DNA of 44,423 bases from Bacteroidota bacterium (GTDB lineage: Bacteria; Bacteroidota; Bacteroidia; Bacteroidales; P3). Position 1 is the stretch's first letter, and the number at the start of each line of letters is the position of its first letter. The notes under the pieces are model-generated. The model was given only the letters and a program-made list of their open reading frames with translations, made no database searches and had not been told where the DNA came from. Below are positions 25,376-33,855 of this stretch, one piece after another. The DNA is taken from NCBI GenBank assembly GCA_017860255.1, contig JAFNAR010000021.1, positions 1 through 44,423 of the forward strand, in the 5' to 3' direction. Position numbers and translations under genes: made by a program.

Positions 25376-26674
25376 ATGAAAAAGATATTTTTATTTATAA
25401 TTATTTCTCTGTCTTTTTATATGGCAGGGTTTTCTCAAAGCATTTACTCTCTTGAAGAGTGTAAGAAACTTGCTCTTGAGAATAATACAAAGATTAAAAA
25501 TAGTATTCTTGATGTTGAAATGTCAAAGCAAACACAAAAGGAAGTTTTCACTAAACTATTCCCTAATGTTTCAGCAATGGGCTTTATAGCCAAATCGAAT
25601 GAAGGTATGCTTCAAAAACAAATTCAAATGCCTCCTATTCTTTCATCATTTTTAGATCCTATTAACCTTGAATTTTTCAAAGAGGGAAAGACAGCAAACA
25701 TTTCTGCAATACAACCATTGTTTGCAGGAGGACAAATTGTTAATGGAAATAAATTAGCTCGAATTGGTGTTGAGGTTAATGAACTTAAGGTTAAGATGAC
25801 TGAAAACGAAGTTAACCAACTAACTGAAAAATACTTTTGGCAAATTGTATCTTTAAAAGAAAAAACAAAAACTATTGATGCTATAGAAACTCAACTTAAT
25901 GAAATTCACAAAACAGTTAAGATTGCTGTTCAAGCAGGGATAGCAACAAATAATGACCTTTTGAAAGTTGAACTAAAACAACAAAGTGTTGAGAGTGCAA
26001 GATTGAAGGTTGAAAATGGAATTAAAGTTAGTAAGATACTTTTAAAGCAGCATATTGGAGTTAGAGATTCTTTGTTTGATATTTCTTTTAGTGAATTTCC
26101 TCCAATTATGTCTCCTGTACAATTTTATTCCTCTCCAAATAGTGCTGTTTTGAATAGAACAGAAAGTCAATTGTTGGATAAGAGTGTGGAGGCTGCAATT
26201 ATTCAAAAAGATATGGCAATTGGAAAAAATTATCCAATACTTGCTGTAGGTGCAAGCTATATTTATCACGACTTATTGGATAATAATAACGATTTTGGAA
26301 TGGTGTTTGCAACTGTTTCTGTTCCTATTTCTTCTTGGTGGGGAGGTGCTCATGCAATTAAAAGAGAAGAATTAAAACTTCAACAAACTCAAAACACAAG
26401 TCAAAATGCTAAGGAAATGATGCAGGTGGAAATTCAAGCTAAATGGAATGAATTGGAAGAAGCCTATAAACAAGTTCTTATTAGCGAGAAAAGTATTATT
26501 TCTGCACAAGAAAATCTTAGAATAAGTAAAGACTATTATAATGCTGGTATTAGTTCTTTAAGTGATTTGCTTGAAGCTCAAACTGCCTTACAAAACACTT
26601 TAGATCAACGAACTGAAGCAAAAACCAATTATCAAACAAAGTTAAGTTTATACCTTCAAGCAATTGGAAAATAA
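25376..26674 (+). CDS. TolC-like outer membrane efflux protein
   Basis: A 432-aa outer membrane channel subunit of the efflux system. The signal peptide is residues 1-20 (FYMAGFSQ). Two OEP-type repeats follow with long heptad-like helices: SLEECKKLALENNTKIKNSILDVEMSK near the N-terminus, and SISAQENLRISKDYYNAGISSLSDLLEAQTALQ-like text (residues ~375-410) near the C-terminus, the classic TolC helix end. Length is normal. It completes the adaptor-pump-channel operon. Confidence 0.92.
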   Translation: MKKIFLFIIISLSFYMAGFSQSIYSLEECKKLALENNTKIKNSILDVEMSKQTQKEVFTKLFPNVSAMGFIAKSNEGMLQKQIQMPPILSSFLDPINLEFFKEGKTANISAIQPLFAGGQIVNGNKLARIGVEVNELKVKMTENEVNQLTEKYFWQIVSLKEKTKTIDAIETQLNEIHKTVKIAVQAGIATNNDLLKVELKQQSVESARLKVENGIKVSKILLKQHIGVRDSLFDISFSEFPPIMSPVQFYSSPNSAVLNRTESQLLDKSVEAAIIQKDMAIGKNYPILAVGASYIYHDLLDNNNDFGMVFATVSVPISSWWGGAHAIKREELKLQQTQNTSQNAKEMMQVEIQAKWNELEEAYKQVLISEKSIISAQENLRISKDYYNAGISSLSDLLEAQTALQNTLDQRTEAKTNYQTKLSLYLQAIGK

Positions 26675-27070
26675 ACTTATTACATTTGTTATTTCAAATT
26701 CTCAAATACATTATATATTAATGTAGAAATTGAATAAGGAGTTACCGAATACAAGGTTTAAGTGTCGTCTTTACTCTGTTTAAAGGCTGTGTAAAATTTT
26801 AATCCAGCTTATTCTAAAAAGCCTTATATAAAAAGGGAAAACTAAGTATTTCGATTTTTTTGTTTTTATAAGAAACCAATACTTATTTCTTATGGAAAAG
26901 GACAAGTAAAACTATATATATAACAAAAGATTAAGTATTTTTTACATATTTATAGGTCAAATGAGTTTTTCTTTCTATCTTTGTAGCTCCATTTTCAAGA
27001 CTTTTATTGCGATTTGATTTATTGCAATTTGACTTTGGATAAATTTGATTTTATTATATAATTGATTGAT
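26675..27070. promoter_or_regulatory. Long leader/intergenic region upstream of kamD with phased TAAGTATT motifs
   Basis: No gene is seen. Three copies of an 8-bp word occur upstream of the predicted promoter: TAAGTATT at 26843-26850, its inverse AATACTTA at 26878-26885, and TAAGTATT again at 26932-26939. These could be operator half-sites for control of the lysine/butyrate operon. I looked for lysine and cobalamin riboswitch consensus segments and did not see them. Confidence 0.4.
26976..26983 (+). promoter_or_regulatory. -7 element TATCTTTG of the kam/but operon
   Basis: A perfect TAnnTTTG, 87 bp before the kamD ATG. It is identical to the elements upstream of 3299 and 35785. Confidence 0.6.
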
Positions 27071-28630
27071 ATGAAAGAAAGTAAATTAGGATTAGATTTT
27101 AAAAAGATTGAATATGCTAAAAGTATAGCTAAAAATATTTCCAATGATGTTCAAACTTTTGTTGATAACTATTCAACTGTTGCTGTTGAAAGAACATTGT
27201 GCAGATTAATGGGAATTGATGGCGTTGATAGCAATGATGTTCCACTTCCAAATGTTTTGGTTGATTTTATTAAAGATAAAGGAATGCTTGGTCATGGTGT
27301 TTTGTACCTTTTGGGCAATGCAATCCTTTCCACATCTTTAACTCCTCAACAAATTGCTGAAAAAACTTCTAATAACGAACTTGACATAACTACTATTCCA
27401 TTGGGCAATGAAGAAAAAGCTCATAAAGCTCTTGAACCTTATGTAAATGCAAGCATAGAAAGAATTAAAAATAATCGCAAACGTAGAGAAAACTATATCG
27501 CAACAATTGGAGAAGGTGCTAAACCTTATCTATATGTTATTGTTGCAACTGGTAATATATATGAAGATGTTGTTCAAGCTCAAGCTGCTGCTCGTCAAGG
27601 AGCTGATATTATTGCAGTAATTAGAACAACTGGTCAATCCCTTTTAGATTATGTTCCTTTTGGAGCTACAACTGAAGGTTTTGGAGGCACTTTTGCAACT
27701 CAGGAAAACTTCCGCATAATGAGAACAGCTTTGGATGAAGTTGGAGAAGAAGTTGGAAGATATATCCGTTTATGTAACTATTGCTCTGGATTATGTATGC
27801 CAGAAATAGCAGTTATGGGTGCTTTGGAAGGTTTGGATGTTATGCTTAACGATGCTCTTTATGGAATTTTGTTCCGTGACATCAATATGCAAAGAACACT
27901 TGTTGACCAATATTTCTCAAGAGTAATAAATGGTTTTGCAGGAGTTATAATTAACACTGGAGAAGATAATTACCTAACAACTGCTGATGCTTTTGAACAA
28001 GCTCACACTGTTTTGGCTTCAGACCTAATTAATGAACAATTAGCTTTTGCAGCTGGACTTCCTTCAAGTCAAATGGGACTTGGACATGCTTTTGAAATGA
28101 ATCCTGAATTGGAAAATGGTTTCCTTTATGAACTTTCTCAAGCACAAATGACTCGTGAAATATTCCCTGAAGCTCCTTTAAAATATATGCCACCTACAAA
28201 GTTTATGACTGGTAATATATTTAGAGGTCAAATTCAAAATACTTTGTTTAATGCCATTAGCATTTGGACAAATCAAGGTTTGCAACTTTTAGGTATGATA
28301 ACCGAAGCAATTCACACTCCTTTTATGAGCGATAGATACTTAGCTATTGAAAATGCTAAATATGTTTTCAACAATATGAAGAATATTGGAGAGGAAGTTG
28401 AATATAAGAAAGATGGTATTATTCAAAAGAGAGCTCAAACTGTTTTAGATGATGCTATCAACTTGCTTGAAAAAATTGATCATGAAAGTTTGTTTGATGC
28501 TTTGGAAAAAGGAATTTTTGGAGATGTTAAACGACCTAAAAACGGAGGTAAGGGCTTAGCTGGAGTATTTGAAAAAGACTCACACTACTATAACCCATTT
28601 ATTAAACTAATGAAAGGAGAAACAAAATAA
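27071..28630 (+). CDS. kamD: Lysine 5,6-aminomutase alpha subunit
   Basis: 519 aa. With KamE and the cofactors adenosylcobalamin and PLP, the alpha subunit moves the terminal amino group of D-lysine or beta-lysine to C5, an early step in lysine fermentation. The protein is a TIM-barrel type matching the family end to end: STVAVERTLCRLMGIDG, GEGAKPYLYVIVATGNIYEDVVQAQAAARQGADIIAVIRTTGQSLLDYVPFG, RLCNYCSGLCMPEIAVMGA, SSQMGLGHAFEMNPELENGF and KYMPPTKFMTGN. A TTG at 27062 is in frame; I use the ATG at 27071. The stop codon overlaps the kamE start (TAATG). The family also includes ornithine 4,5-aminomutase, but length and the separate beta subunit favour the lysine enzyme. Confidence 0.93.
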   Translation: MKESKLGLDFKKIEYAKSIAKNISNDVQTFVDNYSTVAVERTLCRLMGIDGVDSNDVPLPNVLVDFIKDKGMLGHGVLYLLGNAILSTSLTPQQIAEKTSNNELDITTIPLGNEEKAHKALEPYVNASIERIKNNRKRRENYIATIGEGAKPYLYVIVATGNIYEDVVQAQAAARQGADIIAVIRTTGQSLLDYVPFGATTEGFGGTFATQENFRIMRTALDEVGEEVGRYIRLCNYCSGLCMPEIAVMGALEGLDVMLNDALYGILFRDINMQRTLVDQYFSRVINGFAGVIINTGEDNYLTTADAFEQAHTVLASDLINEQLAFAAGLPSSQMGLGHAFEMNPELENGFLYELSQAQMTREIFPEAPLKYMPPTKFMTGNIFRGQIQNTLFNAISIWTNQGLQLLGMITEAIHTPFMSDRYLAIENAKYVFNNMKNIGEEVEYKKDGIIQKRAQTVLDDAINLLEKIDHESLFDALEKGIFGDVKRPKNGGKGLAGVFEKDSHYYNPFIKLMKGETK

Positions 28631-29415
28631 TGAGCGGCGGATTATATTCAATGGATAAAAAAGAATTTAGTACAGAACTAAATCTTAAAGAAGTAAAACC
28701 TTATGGAGATACTATGAACGATGGTAAAACTCAAGTGAGTTTTACCCTACCTTTGCCTTGTGGAGATGAATCAATTGAGGCAGCAAAACAACTAATGAAG
28801 AAAATGGGATTTGAAAACCCTCAAGTTGTATTTTATAAAGAACTTACTAAAGGTTTCACTTTTTTCAATTGCTATGGTTCTTGCACTCATACTGTTGATT
28901 ACACAACAATTTCAGTTCCAAAAGTTGAATCAACAACAATGGATATGCATGAGGTAGATGATTTTATTAAAGAAAACATTGGAAGACCTCTTGTTGTTAT
29001 TGGAGCAAGCACTGGTACTGATGCTCACACTGTAGGTATTGATGCAATCATGAATATGAAAGGTTATGCAGGTCACTATGGTTTGGAAAGATATGAAATG
29101 ATTGAAGCTTTAAATATGGGTTCTCAAGTTACAAACGAAGACTTTATTGCAAAAGCTATTGAACTTAAAGCCGATGCTCTTTTGGTTTCTCAAACAGTTA
29201 CTCAAAAGGATGTTCATATTAAGAATTTGGTTGAATTGGTTGAAATGTTAGAAGCTGAAGGACTAAGAGATAAAGTTATTCTTTGTTGTGGTGGTCCAAG
29301 AATTTCTCACGAATTGGCAAAAGAACTTGGATATGATGCTGGATTTGGAATGAATACTTATGCTGATGATGTTGCTTCATACATTGCTCAAGAGATGCAT
29401 AAAAGATTGAAATAA
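28630..29415 (+). CDS. kamE: Lysine 5,6-aminomutase beta subunit (B12-binding)
   Basis: 261 aa. The beta subunit binds adenosylcobalamin and forms the PLP Schiff base in the resting enzyme. The B12 motif DxHxxG is present as DAHTVG (131-136), with the cobalt-ligand histidine at 133. The motif MKGYAGHYG places lysine 144 where the known enzyme has its PLP-binding Lys144. The cobalamin domain continues with VSQTVTQKDVH and CCGGPRISHELA. The N-terminal ~100 residues are the dimerisation part. It overlaps kamD by one base. Nothing is missing, so it should be active. Confidence 0.95.
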   Translation: MSGGLYSMDKKEFSTELNLKEVKPYGDTMNDGKTQVSFTLPLPCGDESIEAAKQLMKKMGFENPQVVFYKELTKGFTFFNCYGSCTHTVDYTTISVPKVESTTMDMHEVDDFIKENIGRPLVVIGASTGTDAHTVGIDAIMNMKGYAGHYGLERYEMIEALNMGSQVTNEDFIAKAIELKADALLVSQTVTQKDVHIKNLVELVEMLEAEGLRDKVILCCGGPRISHELAKELGYDAGFGMNTYADDVASYIAQEMHKRLK

Positions 29416-29434
29416 AATAATAAGATTAAATATT

Positions 29435-30097
29435 ATGGATAAAAATGAGATAAGAGAGGTTATTGCAAAACGTGCTGCCCTCGAACTAAAAGATGGATAT
29501 ATTGTAAATTTAGGAATTGGTCTTCCAACCCTAATACCAAATTATTTAAAACCAGATGTTAAGGTTTTACTTCAATCAGAAAATGGAATTATTGGCATGG
29601 GGCAAGATCCAAAAGAAGGGGAAGAAAACAAAGAAATTGTTAATGCTGGTGGTATGTACACATCCATTATTGATGGAGGAGCAAGTTTTGATAGTGCTAC
29701 TTCTTTTGCCATTATTAGAGGAGGTCATGTTGATGCTTCAATTTTAGGAGCTATGCAAGTTGATGAAAAAGGTAATTTGGCAAACTGGATGATTCCTGGT
29801 AAAAAAGTTCCTGGAATGGGTGGAGCTATGGATTTGGTTGTTGGTGCAAAGCATGTTATTTTGGCAATGGAACATACTGCAAAAGGTAGTCATAAAATTC
29901 TCAAGGAATGCACTCTCCCTCTCACTGCAAAAGGTCAAGTTAATTTAATTATAACTGAAATGGGTGTTATGGAAATAACTCCAGAAGGAATTGTTTTGAA
30001 AGAAATTCACCCTGAGTTTACAGTAGAACAAGTTCAAGAAGCTACTGAAGCAAGATTAATTATTTCAGATGATTTAAAACCAATGCAATTATCATAG
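29435..30097 (+). CDS. CoA-transferase subunit B (acetate/butyrate-acetoacetate type)
   Basis: 220 aa. This is the beta subunit of a family I CoA transferase (AtoA/ScoB/CtfB type), which moves CoA between butyryl-CoA and acetoacetate or acetate. The catalytic glutamate is Glu49 in the motif SENGIIGMG, and GGMYTSIIDGGASFDSATSFAIIRGGHVD is typical. Length is normal. The partner A subunit, which usually lies next to it, is not found in this window. Its place after kamDE suggests it acts on acetoacetate produced by lysine cleavage, giving acetoacetyl-CoA and butyrate. Confidence 0.9.
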   Translation: MDKNEIREVIAKRAALELKDGYIVNLGIGLPTLIPNYLKPDVKVLLQSENGIIGMGQDPKEGEENKEIVNAGGMYTSIIDGGASFDSATSFAIIRGGHVDASILGAMQVDEKGNLANWMIPGKKVPGMGGAMDLVVGAKHVILAMEHTAKGSHKILKECTLPLTAKGQVNLIITEMGVMEITPEGIVLKEIHPEFTVEQVQEATEARLIISDDLKPMQLS

Positions 30098-30100
30098 AAA

Positions 30101-30200
30101 TAAAAAATAAGTACCGACAAAAAAAAGACTTGATATATTCAAAAATATGTCTGATATATTTTAAAAAACTCGGCACTTATTTTCAATTATGATTGATTTT
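30101..30200. repeat. 21-bp-phased array inside the operon, family A-like remnant
   Basis: tgatatatt occurs at 30131 and again at 30152 (21 bp), within units resembling family A (aaaaatatgtct). Outer units at about 30110 and 30173 are inverted to each other: aaataagtaccgac against ctcggcacttattt. The right flank tattttcaattatgatt is identical to that of 18898-19009; the left flank is degenerate. It fills most of the 152-bp gap between the CoA-transferase and thiolase genes. Confidence 0.65.
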
Positions 30201-30249
30201 TTTTGAATAAAACAATTACAAGAAATATAAATATAAAAACATAAGCAAT

Positions 30250-31467
30250 ATGGAAAAGGTATATATTGTAGCAGCTAAAAGAACTGCAATTGGAAAATTT
30301 TTAGGTTCATTATCAACTGTCCCAGCTTCAACATTTGGAGCTACTGTAATTGAATCAATTTTAAGTGAAACAAAAGTTAAAGCTTCTGATGTTGATGAAG
30401 TTATTGTTGGGAATGTGTTGATGGCTGGTCAGTTTCAAGGTGTTGCTCGTCAAATTTCAGTTAATGCTGGAATACCTTACGAAGTTCCTGCTTATGGTGT
30501 AAATATGATTTGTGGTAGTGGTATGAAGGCCGTTATGAATGGTTTTGATTCCATTAGAGTTGGAAATGCTGAAATTATTATTGCTGGAGGTGCTGAAAGT
30601 ATGTCTGGTGCTGGATTTATTATTCCTGCAACAATAAGAAATGGTACTAAAATGGCTGATTTCAACGTTAAAGACCATATGATTACTGATGCTTTAACTG
30701 ATGCGTTTTCAAATCTTCATATGGGTATTACTGCAGAAAACATTGCTAAAGATTTAGAGATTGACAGAGAAGAACAAGATGCTTTATCTATTCAATCTCA
30801 AGAAAGAGCAATTAATGCAATTGATAATGGAAAGTTTAAAGATGAAATTGTCCCTATTGAGGTTAAATTCAAAAAGTTTTCAAAGATGTTTGAAGAAGAT
30901 GAATTCCCTAACAGAGAAACTTCATTAGAAAAGCTTTCTTTCTTAAGACCTGCTTTCCAAAATCCAGGCACAGTAACTGCTGGAAATGCTTCTGGTATTA
31001 ATGATGGAGCTGCATTTGTTATGTTGGCTTCAGAATCAGCTGTTAAGAAATATAATTTAAAACCTTTAGTAGAAATTGTTGCTGTTGGTCAAGGTGGAGT
31101 TAATCCTGCTAAAATGGGATTAGGTCCTGTTCCAGCAATCAAATCTGCTCTTTCAAGAACTGAATTAAAATTAAAAGATATAGAACTATTTGAACTAAAC
31201 GAAGCATTTGCAGCTCAAGCTCTTGGAGTTCGTCAATTGTTATGTCAACAACATAATGTTACACCTGAATGGATAAATGAAAGATGTAATGTTAATGGTG
31301 GAGCTATTGCACTTGGACACCCTGTTGGAGCATCTGGCTGTAGAATCATTGTTACTCTAATTCACGAAATGCTAAGAAGTAAAAAAGAATTAGGTCTTGC
31401 ATCACTATGTATTGGAGGAGGAATGGGAACCGCTATTATTGTGAAAAACACAAAACTTAATATTTGA
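30250..31467 (+). CDS. Acetyl-CoA C-acetyltransferase (thiolase)
   Basis: 405 aa. Thiolase II condenses two acetyl-CoA to acetoacetyl-CoA or cleaves it. The nucleophile is Cys88 (NMICGSGMKAV); His357 (GHPVGASG) and Cys387 (CIGGGMG) complete the active site; NEAFAAQAL is also conserved. Length is slightly above the usual 390-395, partly because of an insert at QQHNVTPEWINERCN. In this operon it links acetoacetyl-CoA from lysine with the acetyl-CoA pool. The hydratase gene follows after 6 bp. Confidence 0.94.
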   Translation: MEKVYIVAAKRTAIGKFLGSLSTVPASTFGATVIESILSETKVKASDVDEVIVGNVLMAGQFQGVARQISVNAGIPYEVPAYGVNMICGSGMKAVMNGFDSIRVGNAEIIIAGGAESMSGAGFIIPATIRNGTKMADFNVKDHMITDALTDAFSNLHMGITAENIAKDLEIDREEQDALSIQSQERAINAIDNGKFKDEIVPIEVKFKKFSKMFEEDEFPNRETSLEKLSFLRPAFQNPGTVTAGNASGINDGAAFVMLASESAVKKYNLKPLVEIVAVGQGGVNPAKMGLGPVPAIKSALSRTELKLKDIELFELNEAFAAQALGVRQLLCQQHNVTPEWINERCNVNGGAIALGHPVGASGCRIIVTLIHEMLRSKKELGLASLCIGGGMGTAIIVKNTKLNI

Positions 31468-31473
31468 TGTAAT

Positions 31474-31881
31474 ATGACAAAAATAAAAGTAGGCGAAACT
31501 TACACGCAAAACGTTAGATATACTCAAGCAAATGTTGATATGTTTGCTAAAATATCTGGCGACAACAACCCAATCCACATTGATGCAGATTATGCAGCAA
31601 AAACACCTTTTGGCAAGCCAATTGTTCATGGTTTTTTTGCTGGAGCAATCTTTTCAAAGGTTTTTGGTACACAATGGCCAGGCGAAGGAACAATTTATAT
31701 GTTCCAAGATATGGCTTTCTTAGCTCCTGTTTTTGTTGAAAATGACTACATTGCTAAATTTGAAGTAATGGAAATCAACGAAGAAAAACATCGTGGAGTT
31801 ATTAAATGTACTTTAGAAGACCTTCAAGGAAAAGTTCTTATTTCCGGTCAAGCTAAATTAATGCACAAAGAAAAATTTTAA
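31474..31881 (+). CDS. MaoC-type (R)-specific enoyl-CoA hydratase
   Basis: 135 aa, hot-dog fold. The hydratase-2 motif is intact: SGDNNPIHIDADYAAKTPFGKPIVHG, with catalytic Asp30 and His35. Enzymes of this group (PhaJ-like) interconvert (R)-3-hydroxyacyl-CoA and trans-2-enoyl-CoA, here most likely (R)-3-hydroxybutyryl-CoA and crotonyl-CoA. It sits between thiolase and a short-chain dehydrogenase, replacing the crotonase (S-specific) found in the usual butyrate operons. Stereochemistry is inferred from family, not seen directly. Confidence 0.88.
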   Translation: MTKIKVGETYTQNVRYTQANVDMFAKISGDNNPIHIDADYAAKTPFGKPIVHGFFAGAIFSKVFGTQWPGEGTIYMFQDMAFLAPVFVENDYIAKFEVMEINEEKHRGVIKCTLEDLQGKVLISGQAKLMHKEKF

Positions 31882-31893
31882 AAATTTAGTAGA

Positions 31894-32622
31894 ATGAAAA
31901 GATTAGAAAATAAAATAGCCATCATTACAGGAGGAGCTTCTGGGATTGGCAAAGCAACAGCAGAAAAATTTGTTCAAGAAGGAGCAAAAGTAATTATTTG
32001 GGACCTAAACGAACAAAGAGGAAACGAAGTGGCAAAAGAACTTGGAGCAAAATTTGCTAAGGTTAACACTTCAAACTACCAAGATATTGAAAAAGCTGCA
32101 AAAGCAGTTAATGATGAATTTGGCAGAATTGATATTCTTATTAATAATGCTGGAATCACTCGCGACAGCACTGTTAAGAAAATGACTGTTGAGCAATGGC
32201 AAAAAGTTATTGATGTAAACCTTTCAGGGGTTTTCTATTGTTCAAAAATCATTAGTGAATATATGGTTGCTAATGGCTGGGGAAGAATTGTTAATGCTTC
32301 CTCTGTTGTTGGTTTATATGGAAACTTTGGTCAAGCAAACTATGTTGCAACAAAGGCTGGTTTAATTGGAATGACTAAAACTTTTGCAAGAGAATTTGGT
32401 CGCAAGGGAGTTACTGTTAATGCTATTGCTCCTGGATTTATTTCAACAGAAATGGTTGCTGCAATGCCTGAGGAAGTTTTGGCTGGGATGAAAGCTAAGG
32501 TTCCAATTGGAAGATTGGGCGACCCTAAAGAAATTGCAAACGCATATTGTTTCTTAGCTTCAGATGAAGCATCCTACATAAATGGACACACTCTAAGTGT
32601 TGATGGAGGAATGACTGTATAG
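31894..32622 (+). CDS. Acetoacetyl-CoA reductase / 3-oxoacyl reductase (SDR, FabG/PhaB-like)
   Basis: 242 aa, classical short-chain dehydrogenase. It has TGGASGIG (12-19), NNAG (84-87), catalytic Ser137, Tyr150 and Lys154 (YVATK), and a PGFISTEM loop. Asp37 at the end of the second beta strand (IIWDLNE) points to NADH rather than NADPH, unlike typical FabG. In this operon it most likely reduces acetoacetyl-CoA to (R)-3-hydroxybutyryl-CoA, matching the (R)-specific hydratase just upstream (12-bp gap). A fatty-acid FabG role is less likely given the neighbours. Confidence 0.88.
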   Translation: MKRLENKIAIITGGASGIGKATAEKFVQEGAKVIIWDLNEQRGNEVAKELGAKFAKVNTSNYQDIEKAAKAVNDEFGRIDILINNAGITRDSTVKKMTVEQWQKVIDVNLSGVFYCSKIISEYMVANGWGRIVNASSVVGLYGNFGQANYVATKAGLIGMTKTFAREFGRKGVTVNAIAPGFISTEMVAAMPEEVLAGMKAKVPIGRLGDPKEIANAYCFLASDEASYINGHTLSVDGGMTV

Positions 32623-32662
32623 CATTTTAAATTAACCATAAAAGGCTGTAAACAAAAAATTT

Positions 32663-32684
32663 GGCGAGTTATTTATATCTCGCC
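32663..32684 (+). promoter_or_regulatory. Intra-operon hairpin GGCGAG/CTCGCC
   Basis: A 6-bp GC-rich stem with a 10-nt AT loop followed by tttaatt, in the 80-bp gap before the acyl-CoA dehydrogenase gene. The tail is too weak for a full terminator, so partial termination or an mRNA-stabilising/processing site is more likely. Confidence 0.45.
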
Positions 32685-32702
32685 TTTAATTAATTATAAA
32701 TT

Positions 32703-33842
32703 ATGGATTTTAATATAACAAAACAAGAAGAACTCTTTTTGCAAATGATAAGAGAGTTTGCTCAAAACGAAATTAAACCAATTGCCGCTGAAATTGACGA
32801 GCAGGAAAGATTTCCTGTTGAAACAGTTGAAAAAATGGGCAAATTAGGAATTATGGGTATTCCTATTCCTGTTGAATACGGTGGACAAGGAAGTACAAAT
32901 CAAATCTATTCAATGGCTGTTGAAGAAATATCACGCGTTTGTGGTACTACTGGAGTTGTTGTTTCTGCTCACACTTCACTTTGTGCTGATCCAATTATGA
33001 ACTTTGGAACAGAAGAACAAAAACAAAAATACTTACCAAAACTTGCTTCAGGAGAATGGGTTGGAGCATTTGGTCTAACTGAACCTAATGCTGGAACAGA
33101 TGCAGCTATGCAACAAACTACTGCAGAAGATGCTGGAGATAAATGGATTTTGAATGGTTCAAAAATCTTTATCACCAATGCAGAATATGCTCATGTATAT
33201 GTTATTATTGCAATGACCGATAAGTCTCAAGGAACTAAGGGAATTTCTGCTTTCATTGTTGAAAAAGGAACCCCCGGATTTACTGTTGGAAAGAAAGAAA
33301 AGAAATTAGGTATTCGTGGTTCTTCCACTTGTGAACTAATATTTGAAAACTGTGAAATTCCAAAAGAAAATCTATTAGGAAAATTAGGAAAAGGTTTTTC
33401 TTTAGCAATGAAAACATTGGACGGAGGAAGAATTGGAATTGCTGCTCAAGCTTTAGGTTTGGCTCAAGGAGCAATGGATGAAACTGTAAAATATACTAAG
33501 GAAAGAAAACAATTTGGAAAAGCAATTGCAAAATTCCAAAACACACAATTCCAATTAGCAGATATGGAAACCAAAGTACAAGCCTCTCGCCTACTTGTTA
33601 GAAATGCTGCTTTCAAAAAAGATCAAAAATTACCTTTTTCTGTTGATGCTGCAATGGCAAAACTTTATGCTGCTGAAACAGCAATGGAAGTTACAACAAA
33701 AGCTATCCAATTCCATGGAGGATATGGCTACACAAGAGAATATCCTGTTGAAAGAATGTTTAGAGATGCAAAAATCACTGAAATTTATGAAGGAACTTCA
33801 GAAGTTCAAAGAATGGTTATTGCAGGTAATTTATTAAAGTAA
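32703..33842 (+). CDS. Butyryl-CoA dehydrogenase (short-chain acyl-CoA dehydrogenase)
   Basis: 379 aa FAD enzyme converting crotonyl-CoA to butyryl-CoA. Family motifs are GAFGLTEPNAGTDAAMQ (FAD/substrate), the YVIIAMTDKSQGTKGISAFIVEKGTPGF segment and the C-terminal KITEIYEGTSEVQRMVIA with catalytic base Glu363. Length matches Bcd of butyrate producers. The 13-bp gap to etfB and the adjacent etfA imply a Bcd-EtfAB complex. Confidence 0.93.
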   Translation: MDFNITKQEELFLQMIREFAQNEIKPIAAEIDEQERFPVETVEKMGKLGIMGIPIPVEYGGQGSTNQIYSMAVEEISRVCGTTGVVVSAHTSLCADPIMNFGTEEQKQKYLPKLASGEWVGAFGLTEPNAGTDAAMQQTTAEDAGDKWILNGSKIFITNAEYAHVYVIIAMTDKSQGTKGISAFIVEKGTPGFTVGKKEKKLGIRGSSTCELIFENCEIPKENLLGKLGKGFSLAMKTLDGGRIGIAAQALGLAQGAMDETVKYTKERKQFGKAIAKFQNTQFQLADMETKVQASRLLVRNAAFKKDQKLPFSVDAAMAKLYAAETAMEVTTKAIQFHGGYGYTREYPVERMFRDAKITEIYEGTSEVQRMVIAGNLLK

Positions 33843-33855
33843 AAACAAAACAAAA

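Noticed and set aside
26675..27070. Lysine or cobalamin riboswitch upstream of kamD
   Set aside because: Conserved core segments of these riboswitches were not found by eye, and the likely promoter lies only 87 bp before the start codon, leaving too little transcribed leader.
27062..27070. TTG starts for kamD, the ABC permease (5033), the binding lipoprotein (6791) and the DUF5131 gene (35779)
   Set aside because: In each case an in-frame ATG two or three codons downstream gives a better start and, for the lipoprotein, a better signal peptide.
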